Of a stretch of DNA of 49,439 bases, positions 1 to 9,136 are shown piece after piece. A program made the position numbers and the translations under genes. Numbering within the stretch: the first letter of the stretch is position 1; every line of letters begins with the position of its first letter. The notes under the pieces were generated by a model that was given only the letters and a program-made list of their open reading frames with translations, made no database searches and had not been told where the DNA came from. The DNA is from Aureimonas phyllosphaerae. GTDB taxonomy: Bacteria > Pseudomonadota > Alphaproteobacteria > Rhizobiales > Rhizobiaceae. Location of the stretch: contig NZ_FOOA01000024.1 in assembly GCF_900113065.1 (NCBI RefSeq), positions 1 through 49,439 of the forward strand, read 5' to 3'.

Positions 1-348
1 CGCCTTCGCCTCCAGCATCACGTCGAAGTCGAGACCCGCCACACGCTCCAGAAACATCACGAACTCGAACGGGTTGATGAAATCCGCATGGCCCGTCATC
101 ACCGGCGCAACAGGCCGCAAGACCTTGCGCCCCGTCGCCCGATCCACCACCCGCTGCTCGCGCAACTCCGTGCGCGGCGACGAATAGTGGATCTTGGCGA
201 CCTCGCCAGCCGGCCACGTCGAAAGCATCCGCGACACCGTCTCCCGCAGATCCAACCCTTCAGGGTTCAGGCACCAGAAATGCTGGTGGTCAAACACAAG
301 GCGTACTCCCGTCCGGGCGTGAAGCCCGGGGCCATCATGCCGCAGCAT
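1..348 (-). pseudogene. uvsE: UV damage endonuclease UvsE, C-terminal fragment
   Basis: The minus strand reads as the C-terminal part of a UvsE/UvdE-type UV damage endonuclease, a TIM-barrel repair enzyme that nicks DNA 5' of UV photoproducts. Visible family-like stretches are LVFDHQHFW, a WPAG..KIHYSSPRTE block and a TGHADFINPFEF..F block followed by DVMLEAKA at the window edge. The gene continues off the left end. Recognisable homology begins near 330; an in-frame ATG lies at 348, but the roughly 180 N-terminal residues expected for the family are absent because the oxidoreductase gene occupies that DNA on the other strand. I therefore read it as 5'-truncated. Recognition is from memory of the family, not from an alignment. 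Confidence 0.7.
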
Positions 349-447
349 CCTCCCGCGCTGCAGCGTGCCGGTGCGGTGCACATGCCTTAAGTCTGGCCGA
401 CAAGAGCGGACAAACCGCCAGACAGCAGTCGGATCGGGAGGATCCTC

Positions 448-3400
448 ATGAGCCGCCGCGGCGAACTCGACCGGAAATACACCGCCACCAGCGGGCGCGT
501 CTTCATGAACGGGACACAGGCGCTGGTCCGCCTGCCGCTCGTCCAGATGCGGCGTGATCGGGAAGCGGGGCTGGAAACCGGCGCCTTCGTATCGGGCTAC
601 CGGGGATCGCCGCTCGGCGCCTACGACCAGCAGCTCCAGGCCAATCGCGAGCTTCTCCTCGCCGAGGATGTCCACTTCCAGCCGGGCATCAACGAGGATC
701 TTGCGGCGACCGCCGTCTGGGGCTCCCAACAGGTCGGTCTGTCGCTGGGGGCCCGAAAGGAGGGCGTCGTCGGCATCTGGTATGGCAAAGGGCCCGGGGT
801 GGACCGTTCGGGCGATGTCTTCAAACACGCCAACGCCGCCGGCTCATCGCGTCATGGCGGCGTCCTCGCCATTGCCGGCGACGATCATGGCGCGAAATCG
901 TCCACCGTGCCTCACCAGTCCGACCACGCCTTCATGGCGGCCGTCATCCCGATGCTCTACCCGTCGTCGATCCACGAGTTCGTCGAGTTCGGACTGCTCG
1001 GCATCGCCATGTCGCGCTATTCCGGCTGCTGGGTCGGCATGAAGGTGATCGCCGATACCGTCGAGACGACGGCCTCGGTCGACCTTTCGGGCGAGCGACG
1101 AGAGTTCGTGACGCCGACGGACTTCATCCTGCCGCCCGATGGTCTCAACCTGCGCGTACCCGACGATCGCTGGAGCCAGGACAACCGGCTTCAGACGTAC
1201 AAAGCTTACGCCGCGATCGCCTTTGCCCGCGCCAACCGGGTCGACCGCGTGACGCTCGATTCACCGAACGCGCGCCTCGGCATCATCGCGTCGGGCAAGG
1301 CCTACGAGGACGTGCGCCAAGCGCTCCGCGAGCTTGGCGTCGACGAGGACACGGCGCATCTCGCGGGCCTTCGCCTCTACAAGGTCGGCATGCCCTGGCC
1401 GCTGGAGCCGGAAGGAGTGCGCGAGTTCTCCGTCGGACTCGAGGAAATCCTCGTCGTCGAGGAGCGGCGCGAGATCATCGAGAACCAGATCAAGCAGCAG
1501 CTCTTCAACTGGCGTGCGGACGTGCGCCCGCGCATCATCGGCAAGTTCGATCACAACGACCGTCCCGTCCTGTCGCTGGCCCGCGAGCTGACGGTGGCGA
1601 CGGCCGCCGTCGTGATCGGGGAGCGTATCCTCGCCCTGAGCGATCTCGACGAGGCGCATCGCAGTTTCATCGAGGCGCGCGTGAGGCACTTTCGGCAGCG
1701 CGGCGAGGCTGCCGGGCAGCTGGAGCCGCCGCTCGCGCGCACGCCCTTCTACTGTTCGGGTTGCCCGCACAACTCGTCCACCAAGGTGCCGGAAGGCTCG
1801 CGCGGGCTTGCTGGCATCGGCTGCCATTTCATGGTCACCTGGATGGGGCGCCGCACCGAGACGTTCAGCCAGATGGGCGGCGAGGGTGTCGCCTGGGTGG
1901 GTACGGCGCCGTTCACCGACGAGCGCCACGTCTTCGTCAACCTCGGCGACGGGACCTACTTTCATTCCGGCCAGCTGGCGATCCGGCAGGCGGTCGCTGC
2001 CGGTGTCAACGCCACCTACAAGATCCTCTACAACGATGCCGTCGCGATGACCGGCGGTCAGACGGTCGACGGGCCGCTCGATCCCGCCAAAATCACGCAT
2101 CAGCTGCATCGCGAGGGCGTCACACCGATCTGGCTGGTCTCGGAATTCCCCGAGCGCTACCACGCCTCGCAGCTGGCCCCGGGGACCGAGATCCATCACC
2201 GCGACGACGTCGAGGCGGCCATGCTGGCGCTGCGCGATGTGCCAGGCGTCTCGGCGATCGTCTACGATCAGACCTGTGCGTCGGAAAAGCGCCGTCGTCG
2301 CAAGCGGGGGCTTCTGCCCGACCCGGATCTGCGCATCGCCATCAATCCCGCGGTCTGCGAGGGCTGCGGTGACTGTTCGGTCCAGTCGAACTGCCTCTCG
2401 GTCGAGCCGCTGGAAACGGAGTGGGGCCGCAAGCGGCAGATCAACCAATCGACCTGCAACAAGGACACGTCCTGCCTGAAGGGATTCTGCCCGTCCTTCG
2501 TCACGCTGGAGGGCGCGAAGCCGAAGACGCGGGCTGCGCGAGCGGCTCCGGATCTCGCCGGCATTCCGGACCCCGTTCTTCCCGATCTCGCCGAGCCCTG
2601 CAACATCGCGATCACCGGCGTCGGCGGAACGGGCGTCCTGACGATCGGCGCGGTGCTCGGCATGGCGGCTCATCTCGATGGCAACGCGCCGATGCTTCTC
2701 GACATGGCAGGACTGGCGCAGAAGGGCGGCGCGGTTCTCAGCCACGTCCGCATCGGACGCCGCGCCGAAGACGTCACCTGCCCCCGGATCGTCTCGGGCT
2801 CGGCCGATGTCCTGATCGCGGCCGACGACGTGGTCGCGACCTCGAAGGATGCGGCCGGTCTCCTGTCGCCAGAGCGCACCCGCGCCGTCGTCAACACCCA
2901 TCTGACGCCGGTCGCCCAGTTCGTGCGCGATCCCGACTTCGACTTCCGGCGCACGCTCGTCGCGGGCGCGATCCGAAAGTCGGTCGGGGAGGGCGCCGAC
3001 TTCGTCAACTTCACGGAACTCGCCGAAACGGTCAGCGGGGACGCCATCGCCACCAACATCATGATGCTCGGCTATGCCTGGCAGAAGGGAATGGTGCCGG
3101 TCACCTTCGCCAGTCTCCAGCATGCGATCGAACTGAACGGCGTGGCCGTGAAGGCCAATCTCGACGCCTTCGCCTGGGGGCGTTTCGCCGCCGCAAGACC
3201 GGACGACATGGCGGGGATCGTCGGCCAGCGTGATGCGACGAGAACGCTCGGTGAGATGTCCACGGACGAACTGGTCGAGCACCGCTCAAGCTTCCTCACC
3301 GACTATCAGGACGCCGCGCTCGCTGCACGGTACCGCGCGCTGGTGGAGCGGGCCCGGCAGGCCGATGCCAAGGCTGAGGCGCATGGCCGCATCGAGCGGG

Positions 3401-3930
3401 CCGTCGCCGAGAACTACGCCAAGCTTCTGGCGGTCAAGGACGAGTACGAGGTCGCCCGACTTCATACCGATGGCCGCTTCGAGCGCCGGCTGGAGGAGGA
3501 GTTCGACGGGGTACGTCGGCACGTCTACCATTTCGCCCCGTCGTTCCTCCGAGGGGTCGACGCCAACGGGCGGCCGAAGAAGCGCGCTTTCGGTCCCTGG
3601 ATCCTGCCGTTCCTGCGCGGGCTGGCGGGCCTGAAGCGGCTCCGTGGCACCCTGTTCGATCCCTTCGCGCGCAACCCCGAGCGCGTGGCGGAGCGGCGCC
3701 TCGTCGCCGACTACGAGGCGGACTGCCGTGTCCTGTTCTCGCGCGCACGCCCCGCCGACCGGGACGTTGCGGTGGAACTCCTATCCCTGCCGGCTGGTAT
3801 CCGGGGCTTTGGCCCCGTCAAGCACGAGGCGATGGAAAAGGCGGCGCGCCGTCGCGACGAGCTACTCGCCCTGATGGGCGAGGGTGCTCGCGGTATCGAA
3901 AAGGTGGAAATGCCGGCTCCGGCGGAATGA
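448..3930 (+). CDS. indolepyruvate:ferredoxin oxidoreductase family protein (fused alpha-beta-gamma)
   Basis: A 1160-residue single-chain enzyme of the 2-oxoacid:ferredoxin oxidoreductase superfamily, which oxidatively decarboxylates aryl- or other 2-oxoacids to acyl-CoA using TPP and iron-sulfur clusters. Order of parts: N-terminal pyrimidine-binding region (1-400); CSGCPHN near 436 and the TPP-binding GDGTYFHSG...N segment near 505-535; Cys-rich cluster CEGCGDC at 637 with a second Cys group (CNKDTSC..GFC) near 676; a gamma-like domain with GVGGTG near 724; and a C-terminal region resembling DUF6537. The ATG has a good ribosome site, GGGAGGA, five bases upstream. Known proteobacterial versions are fused like this one; the true substrate (indolepyruvate or another 2-oxoacid) cannot be told from sequence. 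It has no obvious functional link to the neighbours. Confidence 0.93.
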   Translation: MSRRGELDRKYTATSGRVFMNGTQALVRLPLVQMRRDREAGLETGAFVSGYRGSPLGAYDQQLQANRELLLAEDVHFQPGINEDLAATAVWGSQQVGLSLGARKEGVVGIWYGKGPGVDRSGDVFKHANAAGSSRHGGVLAIAGDDHGAKSSTVPHQSDHAFMAAVIPMLYPSSIHEFVEFGLLGIAMSRYSGCWVGMKVIADTVETTASVDLSGERREFVTPTDFILPPDGLNLRVPDDRWSQDNRLQTYKAYAAIAFARANRVDRVTLDSPNARLGIIASGKAYEDVRQALRELGVDEDTAHLAGLRLYKVGMPWPLEPEGVREFSVGLEEILVVEERREIIENQIKQQLFNWRADVRPRIIGKFDHNDRPVLSLARELTVATAAVVIGERILALSDLDEAHRSFIEARVRHFRQRGEAAGQLEPPLARTPFYCSGCPHNSSTKVPEGSRGLAGIGCHFMVTWMGRRTETFSQMGGEGVAWVGTAPFTDERHVFVNLGDGTYFHSGQLAIRQAVAAGVNATYKILYNDAVAMTGGQTVDGPLDPAKITHQLHREGVTPIWLVSEFPERYHASQLAPGTEIHHRDDVEAAMLALRDVPGVSAIVYDQTCASEKRRRRKRGLLPDPDLRIAINPAVCEGCGDCSVQSNCLSVEPLETEWGRKRQINQSTCNKDTSCLKGFCPSFVTLEGAKPKTRAARAAPDLAGIPDPVLPDLAEPCNIAITGVGGTGVLTIGAVLGMAAHLDGNAPMLLDMAGLAQKGGAVLSHVRIGRRAEDVTCPRIVSGSADVLIAADDVVATSKDAAGLLSPERTRAVVNTHLTPVAQFVRDPDFDFRRTLVAGAIRKSVGEGADFVNFTELAETVSGDAIATNIMMLGYAWQKGMVPVTFASLQHAIELNGVAVKANLDAFAWGRFAAARPDDMAGIVGQRDATRTLGEMSTDELVEHRSSFLTDYQDAALAARYRALVERARQADAKAEAHGRIERAVAENYAKLLAVKDEYEVARLHTDGRFERRLEEEFDGVRRHVYHFAPSFLRGVDANGRPKKRAFGPWILPFLRGLAGLKRLRGTLFDPFARNPERVAERRLVADYEADCRVLFSRARPADRDVAVELLSLPAGIRGFGPVKHEAMEKAARRRDELLALMGEGARGIEKVEMPAPAE

Positions 3931-4100
3931 GGATCGGAGCGACGGGGGTACGCTTCACCCGTCATCGTTCCGTGCTAGGAGCGAAGGGCGCGACGAAGCG
4001 CGGAACGCGCCTTTGCGGTGGCATGCCCCGCTCGGGCGCATTCCGGGGGAACCACGAGGCATCCGCACTCGTCTCCTTCCCGCACACAGGAGAGCACAGC

Positions 4101-4349
4101 ATGCTGACCGACGCCCAGACCGACGAAATCTCCGAGAAGATCTCGACCCTCTTCCAGGGCATGGAGCTCGACGACGTCGCCAACGTCCTGAAGATCCAGC
4201 TTGCCATGCTGGTCACGCAGGGCAGCGAGGACGCCGACGGCGCCATGGAGTTCCTCGACGAGATCTACGAGGACGTCGAGCAGATGGTCGAGTCCTTCCC
4301 CTTCGGCGAGGAGGAAGAGGACGAGGCGGACGCCAAGCCCCAGAACTGA
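4101..4349 (+). CDS. small acidic hypothetical protein
   Basis: An 82-residue, very acidic protein ending in a Glu/Asp-rich tail (FGEEEEDEADAKPQN). The middle, LDDVANVLKIQLAMLV, looks alpha-helical. The ATG at 4101 follows an AGGAGA ribosome site, which favours it over a longer frame opening at 3927 whose N-terminal part looks non-coding. No signal peptide or membrane segment. I do not recognise a family; cytoplasmic location is inferred. The next small gene follows 73 bases downstream and could be cotranscribed. Confidence 0.7.
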   Translation: MLTDAQTDEISEKISTLFQGMELDDVANVLKIQLAMLVTQGSEDADGAMEFLDEIYEDVEQMVESFPFGEEEEDEADAKPQN

Positions 4350-4422
4350 TCGCGTTTTCGCGAGCCTTGGAACGCCGGATGAGGCCAGCGGTTTTCCGTC
4401 GAATTTTCGAGGGAGAAACGGC

Positions 4423-4641
4423 ATGTCCAACATCGAAGACGTTCCGACCGGGCCGGGCCGCGATCCCGGCCCGCCCGACAGCCCCCTGCCGATGGGCGAG
4501 CCTCCCGAACCCATGGTGGGGCCGGACGAGATCCGCGAGCCCTCAGACACGCCCGTTCCAGTCGAGCCCGATCCCGATGAAGGGCCGGGCCATCTCCCCG
4601 GCGACATCGAGCGCGCGGAAGCGGCCGGGCGCACCGCCTGA
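4423..4641 (+). CDS. small proline-rich hypothetical protein
   Basis: A 72-residue protein made almost entirely of Pro, Gly, Asp and Glu, so probably disordered (for example PTGPGRDPGPPDSPLP near the start). A GAGGGAGA ribosome site lies just ahead of the ATG. No known domain. Coding status rests on the ribosome site and the spacing from the preceding gene; the function is unknown. Confidence 0.55.
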   Translation: MSNIEDVPTGPGRDPGPPDSPLPMGEPPEPMVGPDEIREPSDTPVPVEPDPDEGPGHLPGDIERAEAAGRTA

Positions 4642-4710
4642 CCCGCGATGATCGTCCGGCAGGACGGGCCTTAACGCGACTTTCAGCGTCCGGGGCGATG
4701 ATAGTGGGTG

Positions 4711-6051
4711 ATGCGTCACCTCTCGCCCCTTCGTCTCGGACCCTCGCGACCCAGCGCCGGCCTCAGTGCGGCGCTGGGGGAGGCGCCATGGTGGAGCGCT
4801 GCTGAAGGACGAGCGCTCCGCACGGCTCTAGCGGCGCTGATCCTGACGCTGCTCCTCGTGACCTTCGAGCCCTATCAGGCGGTCTTCGCAGGACCTGCAG
4901 GATCGGGAAACATTACCAACCAGCTGGGATATGGCGGCCTCGGTCTCGCGGCCCTTCTGATCCATGTCTGCATCACGCCCCGCCAGGTGGCGATGCGGCT
5001 CCTGCGTCCCGCCTGGGTCGTGATGGCCCTGTTGCTCCTCCTGTCCTCGACCCAGTCGATCTGGCCCGACGCCTCGTTCCGCGCGGTGGTGTTCTCGCTG
5101 GCCGCGATGCTCGCGATGACCGGAGCCCTCTGCCTGGTGCCGGACGAGCGGGCCTTCCGCTTCGCGCTGACGGTGGCGGCCCTCGTGGTGCTTGGCCTGT
5201 CCTATACCGGCATCGTGCTGATGCCCTCGGCGGCGATCCACAACGAGGCGCTGGAAGCCGCCAATATCGGTCTCTGGCGCGGCATCTACTCCCACAAGAA
5301 CGTCGCGGGGCCGGTGATGGCCGCCCTCTGCTTTGCGGGGCTCTATCTCGTGCGCAGCGGCCAATGGGTGACCGGCGTCGCGATCGTGCTTCTTTCGGCC
5401 TTCTTCGTTCTGAAGACCGGATCGAAGACGACGCTCGGCCTCCTGCCGCTCGTGGCCGTCCTGATCTTTGCGGGGCGCGTCTTCGGCGGGCGTCGGCTGC
5501 CCGTCATCGTTCTGGGGGCGACCTTCGCCGGGGCCGCGCTGATGACACTCGGCACGGTCCTGTCGCCGGTGCTCTACGATCTCCTGCAATGGGCGATGCC
5601 GGGAACGACCTTCACGGGCCGCCTCGACCTCTGGCGTTTCGCCATCCACGCGCTGGGACCTCAGGCGTGGACCGGCACGGGGTTCGAGGCCTTCTGGTCG
5701 ACGCCGGTGGTAAGGCATGCCGAACCGCCGTTCGGTTCGAGCTGGGATCCGCGCGGCATCGTCAACGCGCACAACGGCTATCTGGATCTTGCGATCGCGC
5801 TGGGCTGGCCGGGGATGGGATTCGGGATCGTCGTCCTTGTCATCCTACCCTTGGTCGATTTCGTACGGATCGGGGCGCAAGGCCCTGCCGCCACGCGGGT
5901 TGCGGACTTCTTCCTGATGGTCCTCGCGTTCACCCTCCTCAACGCCTTTCTCGAATCCTTCTTGTTTGCTCGAGGAAATCCTGTCTGGATGACGACGTGG
6001 CTCGCCGTCGCCGGGTTGCACCTCCTGCCGAAGGGCCGGACGGTCGCCTGA
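4711..6051 (+). CDS. O-antigen ligase / EPS polymerase family membrane protein
   Basis: A 446-residue polytopic inner-membrane protein with about ten or more hydrophobic segments and the hallmarks of the WaaL/Wzy/ExoQ superfamily: SHKNVAGP near residue 195 and a periplasmic loop with GRLDLWRFAIHALG, GTGFEAFW and VNAHNGYLD. Such proteins join polymerised glycan units or transfer them to lipid A core. A GTG at 4708 directly precedes the chosen ATG at 4711; neither has a strong ribosome site. It stands apart from the main EPS cluster but shares its theme with two similar proteins further right. Polymerase versus ligase cannot be decided from sequence. Confidence 0.85.
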   Translation: MRHLSPLRLGPSRPSAGLSAALGEAPWWSAAEGRALRTALAALILTLLLVTFEPYQAVFAGPAGSGNITNQLGYGGLGLAALLIHVCITPRQVAMRLLRPAWVVMALLLLLSSTQSIWPDASFRAVVFSLAAMLAMTGALCLVPDERAFRFALTVAALVVLGLSYTGIVLMPSAAIHNEALEAANIGLWRGIYSHKNVAGPVMAALCFAGLYLVRSGQWVTGVAIVLLSAFFVLKTGSKTTLGLLPLVAVLIFAGRVFGGRRLPVIVLGATFAGAALMTLGTVLSPVLYDLLQWAMPGTTFTGRLDLWRFAIHALGPQAWTGTGFEAFWSTPVVRHAEPPFGSSWDPRGIVNAHNGYLDLAIALGWPGMGFGIVVLVILPLVDFVRIGAQGPAATRVADFFLMVLAFTLLNAFLESFLFARGNPVWMTTWLAVAGLHLLPKGRTVA

Positions 6052-6210
6052 AGGATCCGGGACAGACTATCGGATTCGCGCAACGCAGATTTGCGTATTA
6101 ATGGTACGCATGAGTGTTGATTGTTGGCGAGCTACAATTTAGTGCTCGAAGCGTTGGGTTGAGTTCCTGATGGGCAGTCTCCTTGCTTATCATGTAGCGG
6201 GTGTATTTTC

Positions 6211-6588
6211 GTGACGATGACGAAGAACGAGCGAGATCCGATCGACGTGCATGTGGGCGCCCGGCTGCGCCTGGTGCGGACGTCCCGACGTCTGTCGCTG
6301 GAAGAGCTCGGCCGCCAGATCGGCGTGACCTACCAGCAGATCCAGAAGTACGAGACCGGCAGCAATCGGATCAGCGCGGCGACGCTCTATCGGATCTCGC
6401 AGCTGTTCGAGATCAGCCCGACCTTCTTCTTCGAGGGGCTGACCTCGCAGGGCGAGACGGACGAGGCGGCGACGCCGAGCCCCGAGGTCGTCCAGTCGTC
6501 GCTGGCTCTCGGTCGGATCCCGGATGGCGAGATCCGCCACCGCCTGCGTCTTTTGATCGACGCCCTGGCGCCCTCCCGCGACAACTGA
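6211..6588 (+). CDS. XRE-family HTH regulator, PraR-like
   Basis: A 125-residue DNA-binding protein with an N-terminal Cro/C1-type helix-turn-helix (residues about 14-70: RLRLVRTSRRLSLEELGRQI, then VTYQQIQKYETGSNRIS and LYRISQLFEISPTFFFEGL). This matches the pattern of rhizobial PraR/PhrR-type regulators, which control biofilm, quorum-sensing and surface polysaccharide genes; that link is family knowledge and its targets here are inferred. The frame opens with GTG at 6211; an ATG at 6217 is an equally good start. It is convergent with the amidohydrolase gene (19 bases between stops). The 159-base upstream gap is relatively AT-rich and probably holds its promoter. Confidence 0.85.
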   Translation: MTMTKNERDPIDVHVGARLRLVRTSRRLSLEELGRQIGVTYQQIQKYETGSNRISAATLYRISQLFEISPTFFFEGLTSQGETDEAATPSPEVVQSSLALGRIPDGEIRHRLRLLIDALAPSRDN

Positions 6589-6607
6589 AGACGATCAGCC
6601 GCCCGCC

Positions 6608-7774
6608 TCAGTTGGCGAGCGCACGCTCCACGAGCCGGACCCAGTAGGACGACCCGAACGGGATCGCGGCATCGTCGAAGTCGTAGCCGGGATTGTGAAG
6701 CCCGGCGCTCGCCCCGTTGCCGAGAAAGACGAAGGCACCGGGGCGCACTTCCAGCATGTAGGAAAAGTCTTCGGCCGCCATGAGTGGGGGCGCCGCGGCA
6801 TTGACCGCATCCGCACCGCAGACGTCCGCCGCGACGGCGGCGCAGAAGGCGGCCTCGCGGACGTCGTTCACCGTCACCGGATAGTTTCGCTTGTAGACGA
6901 CGCTGGCGCTCGCGCCGTGCGCGGCGGCAACCCCCTGCGCGATCGCCTCGATCCGTCGCTCGGCGAGATCCTGCGACGGTGCCGTCAGCGAGCGCACGGT
7001 GCCCGAGACCTGCGCTTCGTCCGGGATGATGTTGCGGGCGAAACCGGAATGGAAGCGCGTGACCGAAAGGACGAGCGAATCCAGGGGGTCGACGTTGCGG
7101 GCCGAAATCTGCTGCAGCGCCTGCACGAGCGCTGCGCCCGCCAGGATCGGATCGGCGCCCTCGTGGGGCAGGGCGGCATGGCTGGCCTTGCCGCGGATCG
7201 CGATCTCGAACTCGTCGGTCGCCGCCATGATCGGGCCGGGGCGCAGCGCGATCTGTCCGACCGGCAGGCCCGGCAGGTTGTGCATCCCGTAGATCGCTTC
7301 GATGCCGAAGCGCTCCATCAGGCCGTCCTCGATCATCGCCAGCGCTCCCGCACCCCCTTCTTCCGCGGGCTGGAACACGAAGGCGACGCGGCCCCGGAAG
7401 GTGCGGGTGCGGCAGAGGTGGCGGGCGGCGCCCAGCAGCATCGCCATGTGTCCGTCGTGACCGCAGGCATGCATCGCGCCTGGTCGGCGTGAGGCATAGG
7501 GGCGGGGCGTCGCTTCCGCGATCGGCAGCGCGTCCATGTCGGCGCGCAGACCAACGGTGCGGCCACCCTCGCCGAGACGGCTGGTGACGATCCCGACGAC
7601 CCCCGTCTGGCCGATGCCCGTCACCACCTCGTCGCAGCCGAAGTCCCGCAGCTTCCCGGCCACGAAGGCGGCCGTCTCGGGCAGGTCGTAGAGGATTTCC
7701 GGCATCGCATGGAGCGTCCGGCGCCATTCTGTGATGTCGGCGGCGCCTGCCGCGATCTCGGGAACGAGGAGCAT
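6608..7774 (-). CDS. M20 family amidohydrolase (hippurate hydrolase/HipO-like)
   Basis: A 388-residue cytoplasmic metallo-amidohydrolase of the M20D group, which hydrolyses N-acyl amino acids or related amides. Visible are RRTLHAMPE near the N-terminus, the metal-binding block HACGHDGHMAMLLGAA (about residue 98), the EEGGAGA block with catalytic Glu, and MHNLPGLPVGQI with a metal-ligand His. The length is normal for the family. I chose the ATG at 7774; another in-frame ATG at 7798 is possible, while the much longer open frame upstream is antisense to the carboxypeptidase gene. Divergent from that gene with about 135 bases between. The substrate is not predictable. Confidence 0.9.
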   Translation of the reverse strand: MLLVPEIAAGAADITEWRRTLHAMPEILYDLPETAAFVAGKLRDFGCDEVVTGIGQTGVVGIVTSRLGEGGRTVGLRADMDALPIAEATPRPYASRRPGAMHACGHDGHMAMLLGAARHLCRTRTFRGRVAFVFQPAEEGGAGALAMIEDGLMERFGIEAIYGMHNLPGLPVGQIALRPGPIMAATDEFEIAIRGKASHAALPHEGADPILAGAALVQALQQISARNVDPLDSLVLSVTRFHSGFARNIIPDEAQVSGTVRSLTAPSQDLAERRIEAIAQGVAAAHGASASVVYKRNYPVTVNDVREAAFCAAVAADVCGADAVNAAAPPLMAAEDFSYMLEVRPGAFVFLGNGASAGLHNPGYDFDDAAIPFGSSYWVRLVERALAN

Positions 7775-7909
7775 CGATATCTTTCGGTCTCGCGCCATCA
7801 AAAGGCGGAATTCGCCCGCCAGAAGGAGGGCTGGAATCACCTTGCCATGATATGAACGCAGGTGCGAAGAGAACGCAAAGCGTCTTCGCGCTTCCGCGAG
7901 AAGGGTCCC

Positions 7910-9136
7910 ATGACAATCATCCGTCCGCTGCCGTCGATCCGCGCGCTTGCCGTTCTCCTGGGCTTGAGCACCGCGGCTCTCATGGCGGGGCCGACCGAGG
8001 CCATGAACACGATCGTGGTGGACGTCGCGACCGGCAAGGTGCTGTCGGAAAACAATGCCACGCAGCGCTGGTATCCGGCTTCGACCACCAAGCTGATGAC
8101 GACCTATGTCGCGCTGAAGGCGCTCAAGTCGCAGGAGGTCTCGCTCGACACGCCGGTCGTCATGTCGCGCGCGGCCGCCGCCGAGCCGCCCTCCAAGATG
8201 GCCTATCCCGCCGGCTCCGTGATGCGCCTCGACATGGCGCTGCGTATGATGCTGGTGAAGTCGGCCAACGATGTGACCTACGCGATCGGCCAGACGCTCG
8301 GCAAAGGGTCGATGGAGACCTTCGTCGAGCGGATGAATGCGGAGGCGGCCGCGCTCGGCATGAAGGACACGCATTTCGTCAATCCGAACGGCCTGCCGGC
8401 GCCTGGCCAGTATTCCAGCGCCAAGGATCTGGCAATCCTCGGCGTCGCGTTGCGCAAGGAGTTCCCCGAGTTCAGCAACTACTTTGCCACCGAGGCGATC
8501 GCCGTCGGCAAGGGGACGATGAAGAACCACAACGGGCTCCTTGGTCGCTACAACGGCGCCGATGGCATGAAGACCGGCTATATCTGCGCCGCGGGCTTCA
8601 ATCTCGTGGCCTCCGCCACGCGCGACAACCGCACGCTGATCGCCGTGGTGCTCGGTGCCGAGGGCCCGATCGTGCGCGAGCGCACCGCCGCCGAAATCCT
8701 TGAGAACGGTTTCAACACCAATCCGCGCTCGATCCGCGACACGGTGACGGATCTGCCCGTGTCGAGCGGGCCGCCCGCCGACATCAGCGCGGAGATCTGC
8801 TCGCCCAAGGGGCGCACGGCCCGCGCGAACGAGCGGCAGGAAGAGGACAAGCGCGAGGACACGTTCGGCTCGCCCTACATGACCGATCTGCAGCGGCCGG
8901 CCGTCGCCTTCCCGGTGGACCTCGGCAGCGCCGCCGCGGCGCCCGGTGTCGAGGCCGGTACGCGCGTGATCGCAGCCTACGGCATCCCGGTCCCGACGTG
9001 GCGGCCGGCGCGCCCCGGCGAGCCGGGCTTCGAGGGCGAGTTGCCCGTCGGCTCCGACGCCGGTGCGGAGCATCCCGCCTCGCCGGCTGCGGCTGCCGCC
9101 GAAGGAGCCGAGACGGCCACTACGGGCGCAGAATGA
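7910..9136 (+). CDS. D-alanyl-D-alanine carboxypeptidase (peptidase S11)
   Basis: A 408-residue low-molecular-weight penicillin-binding protein that trims the terminal D-Ala from peptidoglycan stem peptides. A signal peptide is clear ([21 protein letters not shown]), so it is periplasmic. The three S11 active-site motifs are present: SxxK as STTK at residue 58, SxN as SAN at 118, and KTG at 221. The C-terminal third (after about 280) is Ala/Glu/Arg-rich, without an obvious amphipathic membrane anchor. The start at 7910 places the signal peptide properly; a longer frame from 7862 would not. The stop overlaps the start of the CobW gene (ATGA), implying translational coupling. Confidence 0.92.
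   Translation: MTIIRPLPSIRALAVLLGLSTAALMAGPTEAMNTIVVDVATGKVLSENNATQRWYPASTTKLMTTYVALKALKSQEVSLDTPVVMSRAAAAEPPSKMAYPAGSVMRLDMALRMMLVKSANDVTYAIGQTLGKGSMETFVERMNAEAAALGMKDTHFVNPNGLPAPGQYSSAKDLAILGVALRKEFPEFSNYFATEAIAVGKGTMKNHNGLLGRYNGADGMKTGYICAAGFNLVASATRDNRTLIAVVLGAEGPIVRERTAAEILENGFNTNPRSIRDTVTDLPVSSGPPADISAEICSPKGRTARANERQEEDKREDTFGSPYMTDLQRPAVAFPVDLGSAAAAPGVEAGTRVIAAYGIPVPTWRPARPGEPGFEGELPVGSDAGAEHPASPAAAAAEGAETATTGAE

Noticed and set aside
88-390. A 100-codon plus-strand frame at the left end
   Set aside because: Arg/His/Pro-rich shadow of the uvsE fragment on the other strand.
1261-3282. A 673-codon open frame antisense to the oxidoreductase gene
   Set aside because: Composition is Arg/Asp/Gly-rich with no domain; it mirrors the codon pattern of the strong plus-strand gene in GC-rich DNA.
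7775-9073. Long N-terminal extension of the M20 amidohydrolase frame
   Set aside because: It is antisense to the carboxypeptidase gene and would make the protein twice the family length.
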